Assembly (NCBI GenBank): GCA_028564675.1
Contig: JAOVVO010000124.1
Coordinates: 83,501 to 147,500, forward strand
DNA from: Onchocerca lupi
Taxonomy: Eukaryota > Nematoda > Chromadorea > Rhabditida > Onchocercidae
DNA: 64,000 nucleotides
Reading direction: 5' to 3'
The notes under the pieces were generated by a model. It made no database searches. It had not been told where the DNA came from and worked only from the letters and a program-made list of their open reading frames with translations. Below, piece after piece: positions 1 to 13,739 of the stretch. A program made the translations under genes and the position numbers. How positions within the stretch are numbered: the first letter of the stretch is position 1; each line of letters starts with the position of its first letter.

Positions 1-3000
1 CGGAATCCAAAATTGAAATTAATTTTGCATTTTGAGATGGAATTTATATTATATTTTAAAGTGCCTTAATATTTCGCTGAATTTGATTTATATATTTATT
101 TGTTGTATTGCTGAATTAAAATTTGATTTGATGAATAAAGCAATAAAGCCAGAAATACATCATATATGTTTGAGTGCTAAATAGCATATCGAATAATTAT
201 TTTATTGTGATTTCATTATCAAAAAAAAATTTAAAGTTATGTAGACGAGATATTACCTTTTAGATATCATAATCTCTCAAAAATTAATTAACCTTTACTG
301 AAATTAATTCATTTTTGCTTTAAAGTATTGTTAGTTTTGCTAATAAAACAAGTAATACGTAAGCGATATTTATAGTCGTAAAATGAATATTGGTATTTTT
401 TAAATGGAAATTGTTAGAATAACTTATTAATAAGAATTTTATTGATTTATAAAACTAATTGTAAGCTTGAATTAATATTTTTTAAATCGAAAAATATTGG
501 AATAAGTTGCTGAGAAGGATTTCCAACTATTTAAAGTTCAACTTGATGTAAAAAAGTCTGTAGAAGCTATGAAAATTTCGTAGGACATTTTATAATATGG
601 TCTATGGTGCTTTTTCAAATTTGATAATTTAAATTTTCGTGTTTTTTTTTTTTTCTCCGAGACATTTAGCAAAAATTTCAACAATTTTGATGTAAAGTTT
701 GTCTGGTACAACGCTAGGCGCACCTGGACTTTGTTTTATCGATTTCACGAACATCTAGATGCGTCATTATAATTATTGATTTTATGTGACAAATGATCAA
801 TTCGGCTTCTTTGAATGCTTTCTAATGCTTTCTAAGCATTCTTTAACGAATTAATATTTGATTTTAAAGAAAAAAAAAGGAAAACCTTTTCAAAAGTATT
901 ATTTCAATCTTTTTCTTTGTTTAACTTAAATTTATTTTCATTTCGAATTTGAAATTATTTTAATTTTATATTTAAATCGTTTTGATATTATAATTTTAAA
1001 TGCTTTTTTCCGATACTTTTCATAAGGACATTTTTAAAGATTAATGTAAAAGTTGAATTTCATTTAATTGATTCATTTTGATTTAATTAATCGAAAATGA
1101 TTAGTTCATTTATTTACATGTAATGTTACAATGAAAATGCGATCCAATTTTATTTGATTTAAAGAAAAATCAAATTATCACTGTAAAAATCAAATTATCA
1201 CTGTATTCCATTGCATAAAATAGTGCTAGTAATTAAATTTAAATTTTTAAGCTAAAGTGCAAGATTAAATATCTTAATGATTTAATTTAATTAAGGTTAA
1301 CATAATTAAATTGGTTCATTTTGATTCAATTAATTGAGAACGATTTATTTTAGTTCATTTCTCTTCCTAAATTTTCGAACAAAACTGCTGATCTTTCAGT
1401 TACTTCATTATTTTACGATGACTTCGATCGGTTATTACACTTTCAATCGTTATCATAGCGCACGGGCCGCATTTCTACTGTTTCGGGATGGCAGTGGCCA
1501 CCTTTTTTCGTTTCAACGACACTGTAAATCATTCTTTCCTTCTTTCTAAAAGTTTCTTTTATAAAGTTCATTTACATCCTGCATTTCTTCCATTGCTTTT
1601 TTTGATTTGATCTTTTATTTTTTCAGTTTTTTCCATTTTTAATTTCTGATAATTTAAGAAGAATGATTTGAATTATGAAGCTCTTCTTTGAATTTATCAA
1701 AATAACTAATTAATCCTTGGCGTCTTGTTTTTTGCATCTATATTTTTTTGAGAATAGAGAGAATGTTTTTCTTTTTTTTTTCTGTGTGTTTGTGTGTTTT
1801 TTTTCTGTTTACTTTTCAGATGATTTTTATTATTACATTTTTCAATAACAAATAGCATAATAATAAGTCAAGTTATATATATATATATGGAATTTTTGGT
1901 GGTTTTTTTTTTTTTTCTATTTTTTCGGGAAAAAAAATTGCTAACAATGTACTTGTGATATTTATTTTGATTTTTAAAAATTATTATGTTGATGTTATAT
2001 TTATTTTGATTTTTTTCATTTTTTATTTGTTGTTTTTTGTTTTTTTTTTTTTAATGTTTATGAACCTCATGCACATAATTTTCTTGTTTCTTTTTTTCTT
2101 GTTAACTTATTAGTTGGTTTTGGATAATTTTTTAAAAGATTTCAAAAAATTCAAGCTATCAATTAAATAATTAAAGAAAAAAATGAATTTGTAATGATTT
2201 TATGTTTGTCTTATATATTTTTTCTTCACCTTTTTTTCTTTTTTTTTTTTACTTAAATTCTAAATTCACTTTTTTTTTCAGTAATAGAAATGAAATATGC
2301 AGAAAAGTTTAATTTTAAAGGTTGCTAAACATACGCCTGTTTGTACTATATGTTTCATCTAATTGATTTATCTTATTTTTTAGTTTGATTTTTTTCCAAA
2401 ATTTTATGCATTTAGCAAATTTCTTCTTTTTCTTAACTACTTTTATCCAGACATCAGAATGCTTGGTACAGTTGTGATTGAGAGTGAAATTTTTTAATTC
2501 TTAGTAATTGTAATTTTAATAAGTGATCATAATAAAATGAAATTATGTTGTGAAACTGAAAAGAATTATGGCTCGATTATCGGAACTTTTTTCAGTTTTA
2601 TTTTTTCTGTTTTTCTTGTTTTCCTTTTTTCTCTTTTTCTTTTTTTTTTAAGATGGATAGTTTGTTTCATTTTTTTTCTTTCTTTTTTTTTTTTTTATTT
2701 CTTTGTATAAGTGATTTAATCATTTATGATAATTTATTTTGATTTTGTTTTTTTTAAGATGCAATCAATATTTTTAATCTTTTTCTTTATAACTTCTGAT
2801 AAAAAGCAGTATTTTTTATTAAGAGAAAACTTAAAGATTTATTTATCGAAATCTGGAACAAGATTTATTTATTCATCGAAAAAAATTTATTCATCGGAAA
2901 AGATTTATTTATCGAAATTTATTTTTTTACATAATTAACGCTCTACCCACAATAGTAAATAAATATCAAAAACTTTTTTTAGTGATAATAGGCGAGATGA

Positions 3001-3448
3001 AAAATGCTTAAATATGGTAAATTCATTTCAAAAAAAAAAAAAAGAAAAAAATGATCTGTATTTGTCATTTGGTTGACTTTATGAGGATCTTTTTCGTGAA
3101 ACCTTAGATATCGGAAAAATTGAAATAATAGTAATAGATTTGATGGAAGATGCAAATATGTTAAATTTACGTCATGATGAATAACTTTTCTTCATCTTTG
3201 ATTGATTTATTAGCATCTTTTTCAAAAAAAAAAAATTTTAAATAAGAGAAAAAATACAGGTTTTCGTCTAATTAGAAAAACGAAAAAAGAATTTTCAAAC
3301 GAATATTTGTTATGTCTCATTGCATTTCTAATATTGCTTATTATAAATGGTGTACTAAGAAATGTATTTCTTTTCTTTTTGTTTTTCTAAATGAATTTTT
3401 GTTTCTTTTAACTGAGAATTTTTGATCATATTGCTCAGTTTGGTCACA
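1..3448. other. AT-rich upstream region, no gene called
   Basis: Long poly-T tracts and AT-rich low-complexity sequence dominate. Short open frames here are mostly poly-T translated as Phe/Leu. Around 2850-2925 a short unit of the type ATTTATTcATCGAAA repeats about four times. A slightly GC-richer stretch at about 1411-1532 follows a TTTCAG and is open on the + strand. It could be a stray exon, but I found no partner exon or family resemblance. Confidence 0.6.
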
Positions 3449-6400
3449 ATGAGCGACACTGTTAGGTGTTCTCGACTTTTCCTCCTCATCGGTATCATAA
3501 TCAGCTTGATAATCGATTCAGGCTGTAAGAATCCTACTGAAGCTGTAACAGTTCAATCATTTCATTCATCTACTTTATGGCAACATAATCATCATAAATA
3601 TATTGATTTCAAAATGATAACAAATGAAGAGAGCAATATTGTCATCGATTCCTCTAAATATCCACTTGCTCGAAAAGATGATTCAATTGTGGATGATTAT
3701 CATGGCATTAAGGTTGATAAAATTTGGAGATTCTCTAAACAGTTAGGCGACTTTTTTGATGACTTTTACAAATGAAGAATGAATTTTGGTTAAATTTATT
3801 AGGAAAGATTCTGAATTTGTTCAAGAAGTTCAAGGCGGAATTTCATTCTTTCTGAAGTTTCTTCCATTTTCCCACAGCTATATAGATTTTATCCATAATC
3901 TGTATATTGCTGATCTCTAAGAAAATAGAAAAGTCGAAAAGCAAAAATTGAACTAGTGGGAATTACATTAATAGACTAAATTATTCTCAGATTTAAAGGA
4001 TAAGGATGATATTCCATTACTTTTTTAATTCAGGGGCCATAGTTTAATAAGTAATTTAAATACTTTATTTTATGAATCGTTCTCGATTATAATTTAAATT
4101 TTTGAGTATTACTGAGAAATGGATTTCAATGTGAGCTAAACCAATTAAAATGTCGAAATAGGTTATGCAAATTTTTGACATTACTGAATTGAATTTATTT
4201 TGCGTTAATCCTTTTTTCCCTCAGAATATGATGACATTCTCGAACTGTGAACAAAAATCCATTCAAAAATAAACTTTTTTTTTTCCAAATTTTTTGAAAA
4301 AATTCATAGCTCATTGGAGAGGTTGTAGGTCGCAGATCCCTATCGATGGCTAGAAGATCCGGATTCAAACGAAACTAAGGAATTTGTTCAAAAATTGAAT
4401 TCAGTCTCTCAGCCATTCATTTCAAGTTCACCTATCAAAGATAGGCTCCAGAAACGGTATTTACCGATTTTAAAACGAATTTTTCTCCTAGAAAATTCAA
4501 AGAGTATAATTTGAACATTTCGAATTATAATTTGATATAATTTGAATAATTCCAGGTTAACCGAACTTTGGAATTATGAGAAATTTGGTTGTAGTAGCAA
4601 ACATGGTGATTATTACTATTATTTTTATAATTCGGGATTACAGAACCAAAGGTATTTAATTGGATTATTTCTGTCATTTTTTTAATCTTCAGTTTTGATG
4701 ATAAGATTTCAACGTATGAAAATTCTTTTATTGAAAACTACTATCTATTTTGTAACACTCATTTTAAACACATTTTTCAATGGATAAATGAAATGTAAGT
4801 CATTTTATCTTGTTAGTGTCAGACCGTCCGATGAATTTATGCTAACAGTAACAGTCTTGTTAGTTCGAGATGAAAAGCCTTATCTCATATTTTAATATGT
4901 GATGATATGTTCACTGTTTTTTTGTTGGCTCCATTTCAAATAATTGAAGAGAATTTTCTGATGCTTTATCGAGTAAGAAAGAAAAGTAAATCATGAACAG
5001 TTAATTTCCAATTTTCTTTGCATTCATATTCTTTCATTTATTTGTTGATTATATATTCATGAATTATTCACATGTTTTTTAGTGTTTTGTATCGTCAAAA
5101 AACGTTACTTGGTAAAAGTGAAGTATTTCTGGATCCGAACAAACTATCCGAAGATGGTACCACCTCTATGAATAAACAGTCTTTCACTGATGATGGTTCC
5201 ATATTAGTATATGGTGTTTCAGAAAAAGGCAGTGATTGGATGACGTTAAAGGTAAAATTTTCAAATTTTTACAAGTATTGTAAAAAATGATTCTCTTAAT
5301 TATATTTCAGGTTGTATATGTATTTTTTTTTTTTAATCACAAAGTGAGATTTTGCAGTTTAATATGAGATTTTATTTATATTTTAATTCTCAGGCAGGAA
5401 AATAATTTATATTAACCTAATCAACAATGAAATAATTTTGTATTATATCTTATTAAGCTCTTTGGGAATAATTCCATTTATGATATTGTCATTTTATTTT
5501 TGAATGATTGGTTTTCTTGAATGACTGGATGACGCCATGGTTAACTAAAATACTTCAATATTTTAGTTTGACCATGCTTATAGCGAATTTAAAAAAAAAA
5601 AAAAAAAAAAAAAACAAAGAATTATTTGTCGTTTTTAAAATTAAAACAATAGATAATTGATTTTTTTTTTGTTAAAGAATGTTGCTGATTCTTGATGTTC
5701 AAATAGTATGTGTGTTTTTCGCTTTGGAATTATTTTACATAGAACGTTTATCAGATGAATCTTTTTAGAATCTTCAAAATTAATCATTATATTATATTAT
5801 GCATTTTTTTCAGTTTAAAAAAGCTGATGGTACTGATTTGAACGACACATTAGTAGGTGTTAAATTCAGTGGTTTAGATTGGCTGATCGATAATAGTGGA
5901 GTCTTTTATTCGGTATATTTTTTTTTTATTCAAAAATGTAATGCTTAGAGATTTTCATTCCATTTTAATTTCATAGATGAAATAGTATCAACAGCACAAG
6001 GTAGGTTGACCGCGATTACTTTTAAATTCTAGAACTAGAACGATCACATTTTACTAGAAATGGAAATATTTTTATCCAATTTCAGACGTATCCTGATCAT
6101 AAAGGTATAATGGAAGGAACATCAACGGAAAAACATGAATATCATTCATTATATTTTCATAAATTAGGCACTCCGCAGAGTGATGATGTTTTAGTCGCTG
6201 ATTTCCGATCTCATCCTGAATATATTTGGTTTGTGTTTTGCTTATTTGTGTTAATTTGAAGAAGGATTATGACTATTTATCTATCCATATTTCCTATAAC
6301 AGTTATTTTCATGAATCCATATTTTTTTTCTCTTCAGTTTTAAGTATTTCATCGCGCCATTTATATATTATTTATTTAGTTCTATTTCTATTTATTTGAG

Positions 6401-9400
6401 TAATTAGCCAATTCCATTTCATTTTGCTATATTGTTTGATTCAGTAATGAAAGTATATAGTAAGGGAACTCAAATGCTATTAAGTAAACTATAATGATAT
6501 GTAAAAAACTAATAAAACGTGCTTAATCATGCCAAATCTTAGGAAATGGAATCCTTATCTTTGATAATTTATAAATATCTAATAATTAGAAAGATTGTCT
6601 ATTTATATCTTATTTGTTTCCAGCTTTGAATTATTTCATTTCCATTTATTTCACTTCAAATATCGTATTTTTCTAGCTCGGGCAGTGTAACAGATGATGG
6701 TCGTTATTTGATAGTAGATGTCAGTCGAGGTACGGATCCATCTAATAAGCTTTATTATTATGATGTCCAAGAAGCGAACCAAAAAATTACGGGTAAAGTA
6801 CCCTTGAAGCCACTCTTCGATAAATCAGATGCGAAATATGAAGTAAATTATTTTCATTCAGAACAGCAAATTCTGGTTAATTAACAGCGATAGCTATCGC
6901 ATTTCTAATTATCTGTAGCTTTGCAAAAAGCTGCAACCGCCTTCACTACCAACTAGCTATTTGCAAATTTTAGAAATAATCTGACAATGAGATTTGATCC
7001 TAAAGTACTCAGTGTTAACTTTTCAATTTTTATTGTCACCTGAAATAACAAATTAATAAAACTATCCAATCAAACATTCTTTCAGTTTATTGATAATGAC
7101 AATGACACAGCTTTAATACTAACGAATCACAATGCACCTTTGTTCAAAGTAATAAGAGTGAAAATGTCAACAGCTCATGAAGGGCCTTCTGCGTGGGAAA
7201 CGGTAATTCCGGAAGACAAGAAAAATAAATTGGATTGGGTGACATACGTTGGTGGCGATCGTTTAGTGGTTTCATATATAGAAGATGTTAAGGTATCATG
7301 ATGTTTTTTATACTATTACTTAGTATTCTAATAGTAGAATTACCGTTTTTACCATAAATTTTTTCTGCACTGAAATAATTTATAATAATATTTATTTGAA
7401 ACCCATAAAAGTGAGAAATTTGCTTTCAGATTTCAAAATTTATGATCAATTCTTTCGGAAGGATTTTTTGCAAAAAAAAAAAAAAAAAAAATATTCGGTT
7501 CATTAGATTAATACAGGGAATGTTGCAGAATAAGCTTTATGTATATTGTCCAAAAACGGGCGAGCGTTTCTATGAAATTCCATTGGAAATAGGAACAATA
7601 TCAGGATTTTTTGGTAATAAAAAGCATACAGAAATGTTCTTACGATTTGATTCATTTCTTACGCCGGGTATCATCTATCATGTTGATTTCAAAGACATAG
7701 AACCATCACATCCAGTAAAATTGAAGGTTTGATTATTATTTTCAATTGAAGGTTTGATTATTATTTTCTGGCTTAATTAGCATTAGTTTCGCATAATCAA
7801 ATCTTAAGGTCCTTCAGTGCCACTTGTTTTTCAATACTGACTTGATCAGATCATATAATCATATATGCTTATCCAGAAAAAATTCTTAAGCTATTTTGTA
7901 TAATCAGTTTTCACTAATTTGATTGATGGTTTAAGCCGTTTAATCGTATCTTATTTGTTTTCTAATCTTATCTTATTTGTTTCGAATTTTTCGTGACAGC
8001 AGAACTGAAAACGAAAAAAAAAGAGACAGATTTCTTTCACTGAAAAATTTTAAAAAAATGGAAATTTCCAGGAATTTCGAAGAATCAATGTTAAAGGCGT
8101 AGATACAAGCAAATTCACTGTAAAACAAGTGTTTTGTACAAGCAAAGATGGAACAAAAGTAAGTTTGTTGATTTCATATAAACTGCAAGGACAGAGTAAT
8201 GTTGATTTGAAAAATGATTATAGCTTTATAGTAATGTAGTTACTAGCATGCTGATGATAATAACTATTGTAGCTATCATAACTATTTGAATAATGATAAT
8301 TTCTGAAAAAATAGAGTAAATCATGACATGGTGTGCGTAATATCGGTATATATAAATATTATAATCATAGTTGCTAAAAAAAAAGAAGTCCTAAAATATG
8401 AGTAATGATCGAAAAATGATTCTGGTAATATTTTGTTCTTTCAGAATTATTGCTTGAAATAAATAAAAAAGAAGAAGTTTCAGATACCTCTATACATTCT
8501 TCATAACAAAAATTTGGTTCTAAATGGAAATACTCCTACCGTACTTTATGGTTATGGTGGATTTAACATTGCTCTAATGCCTTATTTCTCTATTTCGTCT
8601 ATTTTATTCCTAGATAATTTTAAGGGTATCTTTGTATCAGCTAATTTACGTGGTGGAAGGTAAATCCAATTTCAAATTTATATTCTTATATTAATTATTC
8701 ATCATTTATACAAGTGGATGCGATTAATTTTCTTCATTTGAATGTTGAAGTCACTAAATAACTAGGAAAGTTTCCCTTTCCTAGTTATTTGTGCCAATTA
8801 AAATGTTAAGATTATATTAAAAATTCCGAATTCTGGAATTGTGCTGAGTGAAACTTTTTAAACTTCATGTCAGTATTAAAATATTTAAATATTTTCCATA
8901 AATATTGTTGTTTTCAATTTCCGGATTTTCCTATTAGTGGTATCGTCGTATCGGCGATATATGAAAAAGGAAAGTGAATTTAGCATAATTTTTATATGTT
9001 TCAGTGAATATGGTGAAAAATGGCATGAAGATGGAATGCGAGTACGAAAACAAAATGTTTTTGATGATTTTATAGCTGCTGCTGAATATCTAATCTCTAA
9101 TAATTATACATCACCAAGAAGGTCAGAGTTATTTAAAGTTTGTTTTATTTTTGCCCAAAATTATCATGTTGTCCTGAAAAAAATATAATGTTTTTTATTA
9201 TTTTTATTAATGAAAACATCATGTTATTTTCGTATTTTGAATCTCGAAGTTTTCGGAATTTCATTATAGATTAGCTATACGTGGTGGTTCAAATGGTGGC
9301 TTATTAGTTGGTGTCGTTTCGCAACAACGTCCAGAACTTTTTGGTGCTGTTCTAAATCAAGTTGGGTACGTTAGTTTTTTTCAAATATATAAATTTTTAA

Positions 9401-10900
9401 TAATGATTAAAATAGCACTGCATTTCTTATTTGATTTATGCATTCTTTAAATGCTAATGATATATATTGATAAAATAGTGTCTTTAATTATTGATTGCTG
9501 CAACTTGAAATGTTAATCTTTACTTTGTATTTTGCATAACTCCAAATAGGATAATATTCCTCCTTGTAGTTTTAGATTTAAAGTTGGTATAATGACTTTA
9601 TTATGGAGGATAATGGATATTATTATTTTTTTTATGAATAAAAAAGCTAAAGAATAAATATCCGTAGTAGAAGAAAATATGGAAAGTTTATAAATTATAT
9701 TGCTATTGTTGTTCATGTTGCCTTTATGTTGACGTTATTATTATTATTAATTATTACTTTTGTTATTAATGTACAGAAGTCTTTTGTTTCAGTGTTCTTG
9801 ATATGTTGCGATATCACAAATTTACTATTGGTAATGCATGGATACCAGAATATGGCAGTCCTGATGAAGCATCCGATTTTGAATTTATTTACAAGTAGTT
9901 TACAGAGAATTTTTTCTGGAATCTAATTCCTGCTTTTCTTTTCCAGATTCTTCTATTTTATAAATTTCACTTTTTTCTAATTTTCAGATTTAATATTAGT
10001 TGATTTGATGCTTATATCATAAACAATTTTTACAAAACTTTAATCATAAAAATATATTAAAGACTTGTCTTGTATATTTCACATGAAATTGAAATCAGTC
10101 TTTGAATTCATTGTCGGCTAAATTAAGACAACCATTTTAAAATGTTGACGAGTCATTTACATACATGAACTTTTTGTTTTAAAAATCAAAACTCGATGAC
10201 TACAATTCTTTAACGGTTTACTTTTTTTGTGACATAAAAAAAAAATATTTTCCTACTTAATTTTAGATATTCCCCACTTCATAATATCGAAATTCCGAAT
10301 AAAGGCCATCAATGGCCATCTACAATGCTTATGACAGCTGATCATGATGATCGTGTAGTACCTTCACATTCTTTAAAATATATGGCCCGGCTGTATGAAG
10401 CTGCTCGAGCATCAAACAATTTCCAGAAGAAGCCGCTCATTATACGAGTAGAGGTGAAAGCTGGCCATGGAGCTGGCAAGCCTACTAGCAAACTTGTAAG
10501 TTTTTCTTCTTTCTTTTTTTTTTGATAACCAACTTTGATGATACTTAAGCCAAAATTTGCTTTTCAAACGATGCACTTGATGCATCTCACACAAATTGTG
10601 CTCTAAATACGAAAAGCTCAATACTATTTCAAACTGTGTTTCTACTTTCTTGAAATGCAATGCTTTCAAATAGGGCAAAATTCAAATAGCAAGAGAAGGT
10701 GAAGGTCAAAAGAAGCAAATGATGATCTTATATTGTTTATTAGGAAATAATGCAGAGGGATGCTGCAGAAAAATGGCTGAGGATTCTTAAAATATTTGCT
10801 TTTTCCGAAATTAAAATTTTTCTTCCAACTTCAGATTGCCGAATTAGTGGATATGTATTGTTTCCTGCAAAAAGTGTTAGACCTGAAGTGGTATGAATAA
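3449..10900 (+). CDS. prolyl oligopeptidase (S9A) with N-terminal hydrophobic leader
   Basis: Serine peptidase that cleaves short peptides after proline. Sixteen exons: 3449-3712, 4329-4456, 4556-4651, 5083-5251, 5814-5912, 6086-6228, 6677-6842, 7086-7292, 7529-7726, 8072-8158, about 8483-8659, 9005-9121, 9270-9365, 9793-9894, 10267-10495, 10835-10900, giving about 780 residues. The propeller N-terminus has YRWLEDPDSNETK. The hydrolase domain has LYGYGGFN, the nucleophile motif GGSNGG (Ser about 624), TADHDDRVVP (Asp about 709) and KAGHGAGKPT (His about 749), so the triad is intact. The mammalian enzyme is 710 residues and cytosolic. The extra 70 residues here begin with a hydrophobic run at about 9-24 (LFLLIGIIISLI), which suggests a signal peptide or anchor and an ER/secretory location; that is inference. 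The ATG at 3449 is the first in frame; TTG at 3422 is not a credible start. The exon 6/7 junction is the least certain. Confidence 0.95.
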
Positions 10901-12336
10901 GAACGAAAATGGAACTAAACGTATTAGCTATCGAGACATTCCGTTTTCTAGACATCTTTTTGAAATCATTAGTTTCCATCTTTTATTGTTATCTATCTTT
11001 TTTTTTAAATCCTGCAATCTGTTCATCAATAAACTTACTTAACTTCAATTATAGACAAAGAAATTGAAAGTATTTCGGATTCTCTTTTTTTACTATTTTC
11101 CCAAAACTATTTTTGTGTCCTGGAACTAGAACTTTTTTGTTCATCGAATCTCTTTATATCTTCTAGCAGATTTTGATTGATTCATTAAAAATTTCTGTTT
11201 TCATTATTGAGGAATTGCATGTTGTTACATTTTTAATATAGATTTAAAGTTAAATAAATATTTCGAATTGCAGTATTCAATGAATTGCATCTAAATTATA
11301 ATTGGGATTTAGTAATTTCCAATACAAATTTTTGTCGAAAATTAGTTGAACTGATGGCTCTTCGCAAAAATTTTTGATGAAAATATGATTTCCTTTCCTT
11401 TCTCTCAATAAGTATTTAAATAATTTCTTGGTAAATTTCTTAGGCATTCTGGAAGGAATTTAAAAAAAAAGCAAAGAAAATAAAATGATGTAAAATGTTA
11501 CGAAAACTTTAATGGGGATGGAATTAATATTGAATAACAGATTTATTCGAAGAAATAATGATTAAAAGTATAGCTTATAATAAAACAGATAACATTGTAA
11601 ATAATGATATATCAAAATTCCGAATAAATGCTATCAGTACAATCGCAATGAAGATTCGCTTAAATTGATCATTGTTAAACTTGTGATGCTACTATGATGA
11701 AAATCTAAAACAAAAGTTATAAAACGCTGGTAAAATTCATAATGCTGCGTGGATTATCCAATATTATCAATAATGCATATTTTCTTTAATTAAATTATCA
11801 ATAATTTAAATTCTGGAAAGTTTCAAGAAACACTTTTGAAAGTCATATTTAAAATACAATTGTAGCGGCAAAATTGAAATTTTCAAATAAAAATAAGCAA
11901 AATTTTTTAAGTCCTTTCGACTTCAAAAAATTTCATAGTTCATAAGAATTTCTAGGAATTTCACATGATTTAAGATAATAAATTATGAAAACAATATGTC
12001 ATGCTGAGCAATTTAATATAATCAAATAATTCCGGGAACTTCATGTTCGAAAATATTGTAATCGAAAAATTTGCATATTAGCTTACTCTCACATTTGCAA
12101 TGTAATCCGGAATTATTCATCAATGCAAGCGAAAAAAAAAATTTCCAAACTATGAATCGATTTAATTAATTCGAAAATGAATTTAAAAAAATGCTTTTTT
12201 ATCTTAATATTTTGAATTCAATATAGGTGAAATTCACGAATAGCAATTTTTTTTTTCCATTTGATGCTGTAATTAGAGAGAAGATGGAAAAAATTATCCT
12301 AAGAAATTTTCCGGGAGGTTTAGCCGTTGCATTGTT
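10901..12336. other. AT-rich spacer 3' of the peptidase gene
   Basis: Holds the 3' UTR of the peptidase gene, with an AATAAA at about 11028, then AT-rich sequence in which I see no gene. The few open frames lack splice context and have no protein-like composition. Confidence 0.5.
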
Positions 12337-12753
12337 TTAAAATTAGATTAAGCACTGAATTGTGGATATCTCGAGAATGTTAAGAGCAAAAGAAGCATAG
12401 CAATAAGTTTTCATCGTATTATCTCAAAATTTAGACTAGATTTCAAGTCACAATCATTTCAAGAATATTAAATGAAAAAAAAGCATAGCAATAAACTCGT
12501 ATCATGTCAATTTTAAACTTTAATTAAGTATTGAGTTGCAATTATCTTCAACTTTATTAAATGCAAAGCATCTTTGTGATACAAATAATTATTCATTCAT
12601 TGTATATAATTGGTCAAATATAATTCAATATTTTATAATCCATTCCTACCTAAAATTTTTTTATTATATTATTTTGAATTTAAATCTCAAGTACTGGGTT
12701 ATAATTATTTCGAGAATATTAAATGCAAAAGAAGTTTGATAATAAATAAATGA
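12337..12753. repeat. diverged tandem repeat, about 85 bp unit, four copies
   Basis: Four imperfect copies begin near 12337, 12421, 12506 and 12672. Each contains an AAxTTxAGxxTTxAAG-like start, then (A/T)CTCGAGAATATTAAATGC, then AAAAGAAGCATAGCAATAA or a decayed version. The last copy is separated from the third by about 80 bp of other AT-rich sequence. Non-coding. Confidence 0.7.
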
Positions 12754-12949
12754 CGAACGGACAATTGAAATAAAATTTATGAATACAAAAAAAGAAATAT
12801 CATCCATCAATCGGGAAAACTTTCAGCATCGATGAGCTAAAATTATACCGCAACTTACCGTATCTTTCTAGAAATAATCGAAATAAATATGAAATTATTA
12901 ACATATATACAAAATCCTTAGATTAATGGCTTTGTAATTACACGATATT

Positions 12950-13195
12950 TCTGGAGAGGATTTAGAAATTTATACGATATAGTCAGATTCAACATAGATT
13001 ATACAGTAGCCCTGGATGGGATTTGTGTTGTAGTACCGTACCTTGTTCAGGGAAGAATTCGCTTATTGTTACAGTACTTTCGGTAAGAATTTGATAATTT
13101 TGCGATGCTTCCAGGAAGAATTTAGAATTGTGCAGTTTGTTTCCGGAAGGGATTTAAAATTGTAAATTTGGAAGCGATATTTCTGGAGGGCGTAA
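12950..13195. repeat. degenerate short tandem repeat, about 32 bp unit
   Basis: Roughly seven loose copies of a unit like CGATATTTCTGGAGAGGATT followed by TAGAAATTTATA. The clearest are at both ends of the block (12950 and 13176); the middle copies have drifted to forms such as TTCCAGGAAGAATTTAGAAT. Adjacent to the GCG-rich repeat that follows. Confidence 0.55.
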
Positions 13196-13399
13196 GATAT
13201 TTTGGAAAATAGATGAAACGAAAAAAATTTGCATAATTACTCGAACAGGCTTATAGTAAGCTCGAAGGATATGCAGATTCTTCGTGAAAAGAAAAAAAAG
13301 AAAAAATTAGCGACTTCGCCAGAATTGGCTCGTTCGCTCCTTTCTTGCTCATTTCATAATATTTAGGTGGTGCGAGGTGGTTGGCTGAGGTGTGGTGGT

Positions 13400-13700
13400 G
13401 GGGTGTGCGGTCCGCGTATATAGGGGTGTACAGTCGGCGTATATCGGGATGTATCGTTCGCGTATATTGGGAAGTGTCATTAGCGTATATCGATAGATGC
13501 GTCGCATACGTCACGAGGTGCGTGCATCGAGAAATACGATGCGTGAATCGGTAGATGCGACACGTATTGAAAAATACGATGCGCACATCGGAAAGTGCAA
13601 CGCGTTTATTGGGTGGTGTGTCGTTGCGCGTATGAGCGATGCGATGCGTATATCGGGAGACTGCGATACGTACATTGAGAGACGCGTACATCGAGAAGTA
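13400..13700. repeat. GCG-rich degenerate minisatellite, unit 20-25 bp
   Basis: About thirteen copies of a unit close to GCGTATATCGGGAxATGCGA. The CpG-containing core GCGTATATCG or GCGxxxATCG recurs every 17-25 bp. The G+C content is far above the surrounding sequence. The two overlapping open frames here, one per strand, are translations of the repeat (Tyr/Thr/His/Arg-rich) and are not genes. Confidence 0.8.
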
Positions 13701-13739
13701 GTTCGTGATTATTATCGAAGTTTTTGCTATAAGAGATAA

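Noticed and set aside
13251..13739. Overlapping open frames of 146 and 80 codons on opposite strands
   Set aside because: Both are translations of the GCG-rich minisatellite. Composition follows the repeat unit and there is no splice context or family resemblance.
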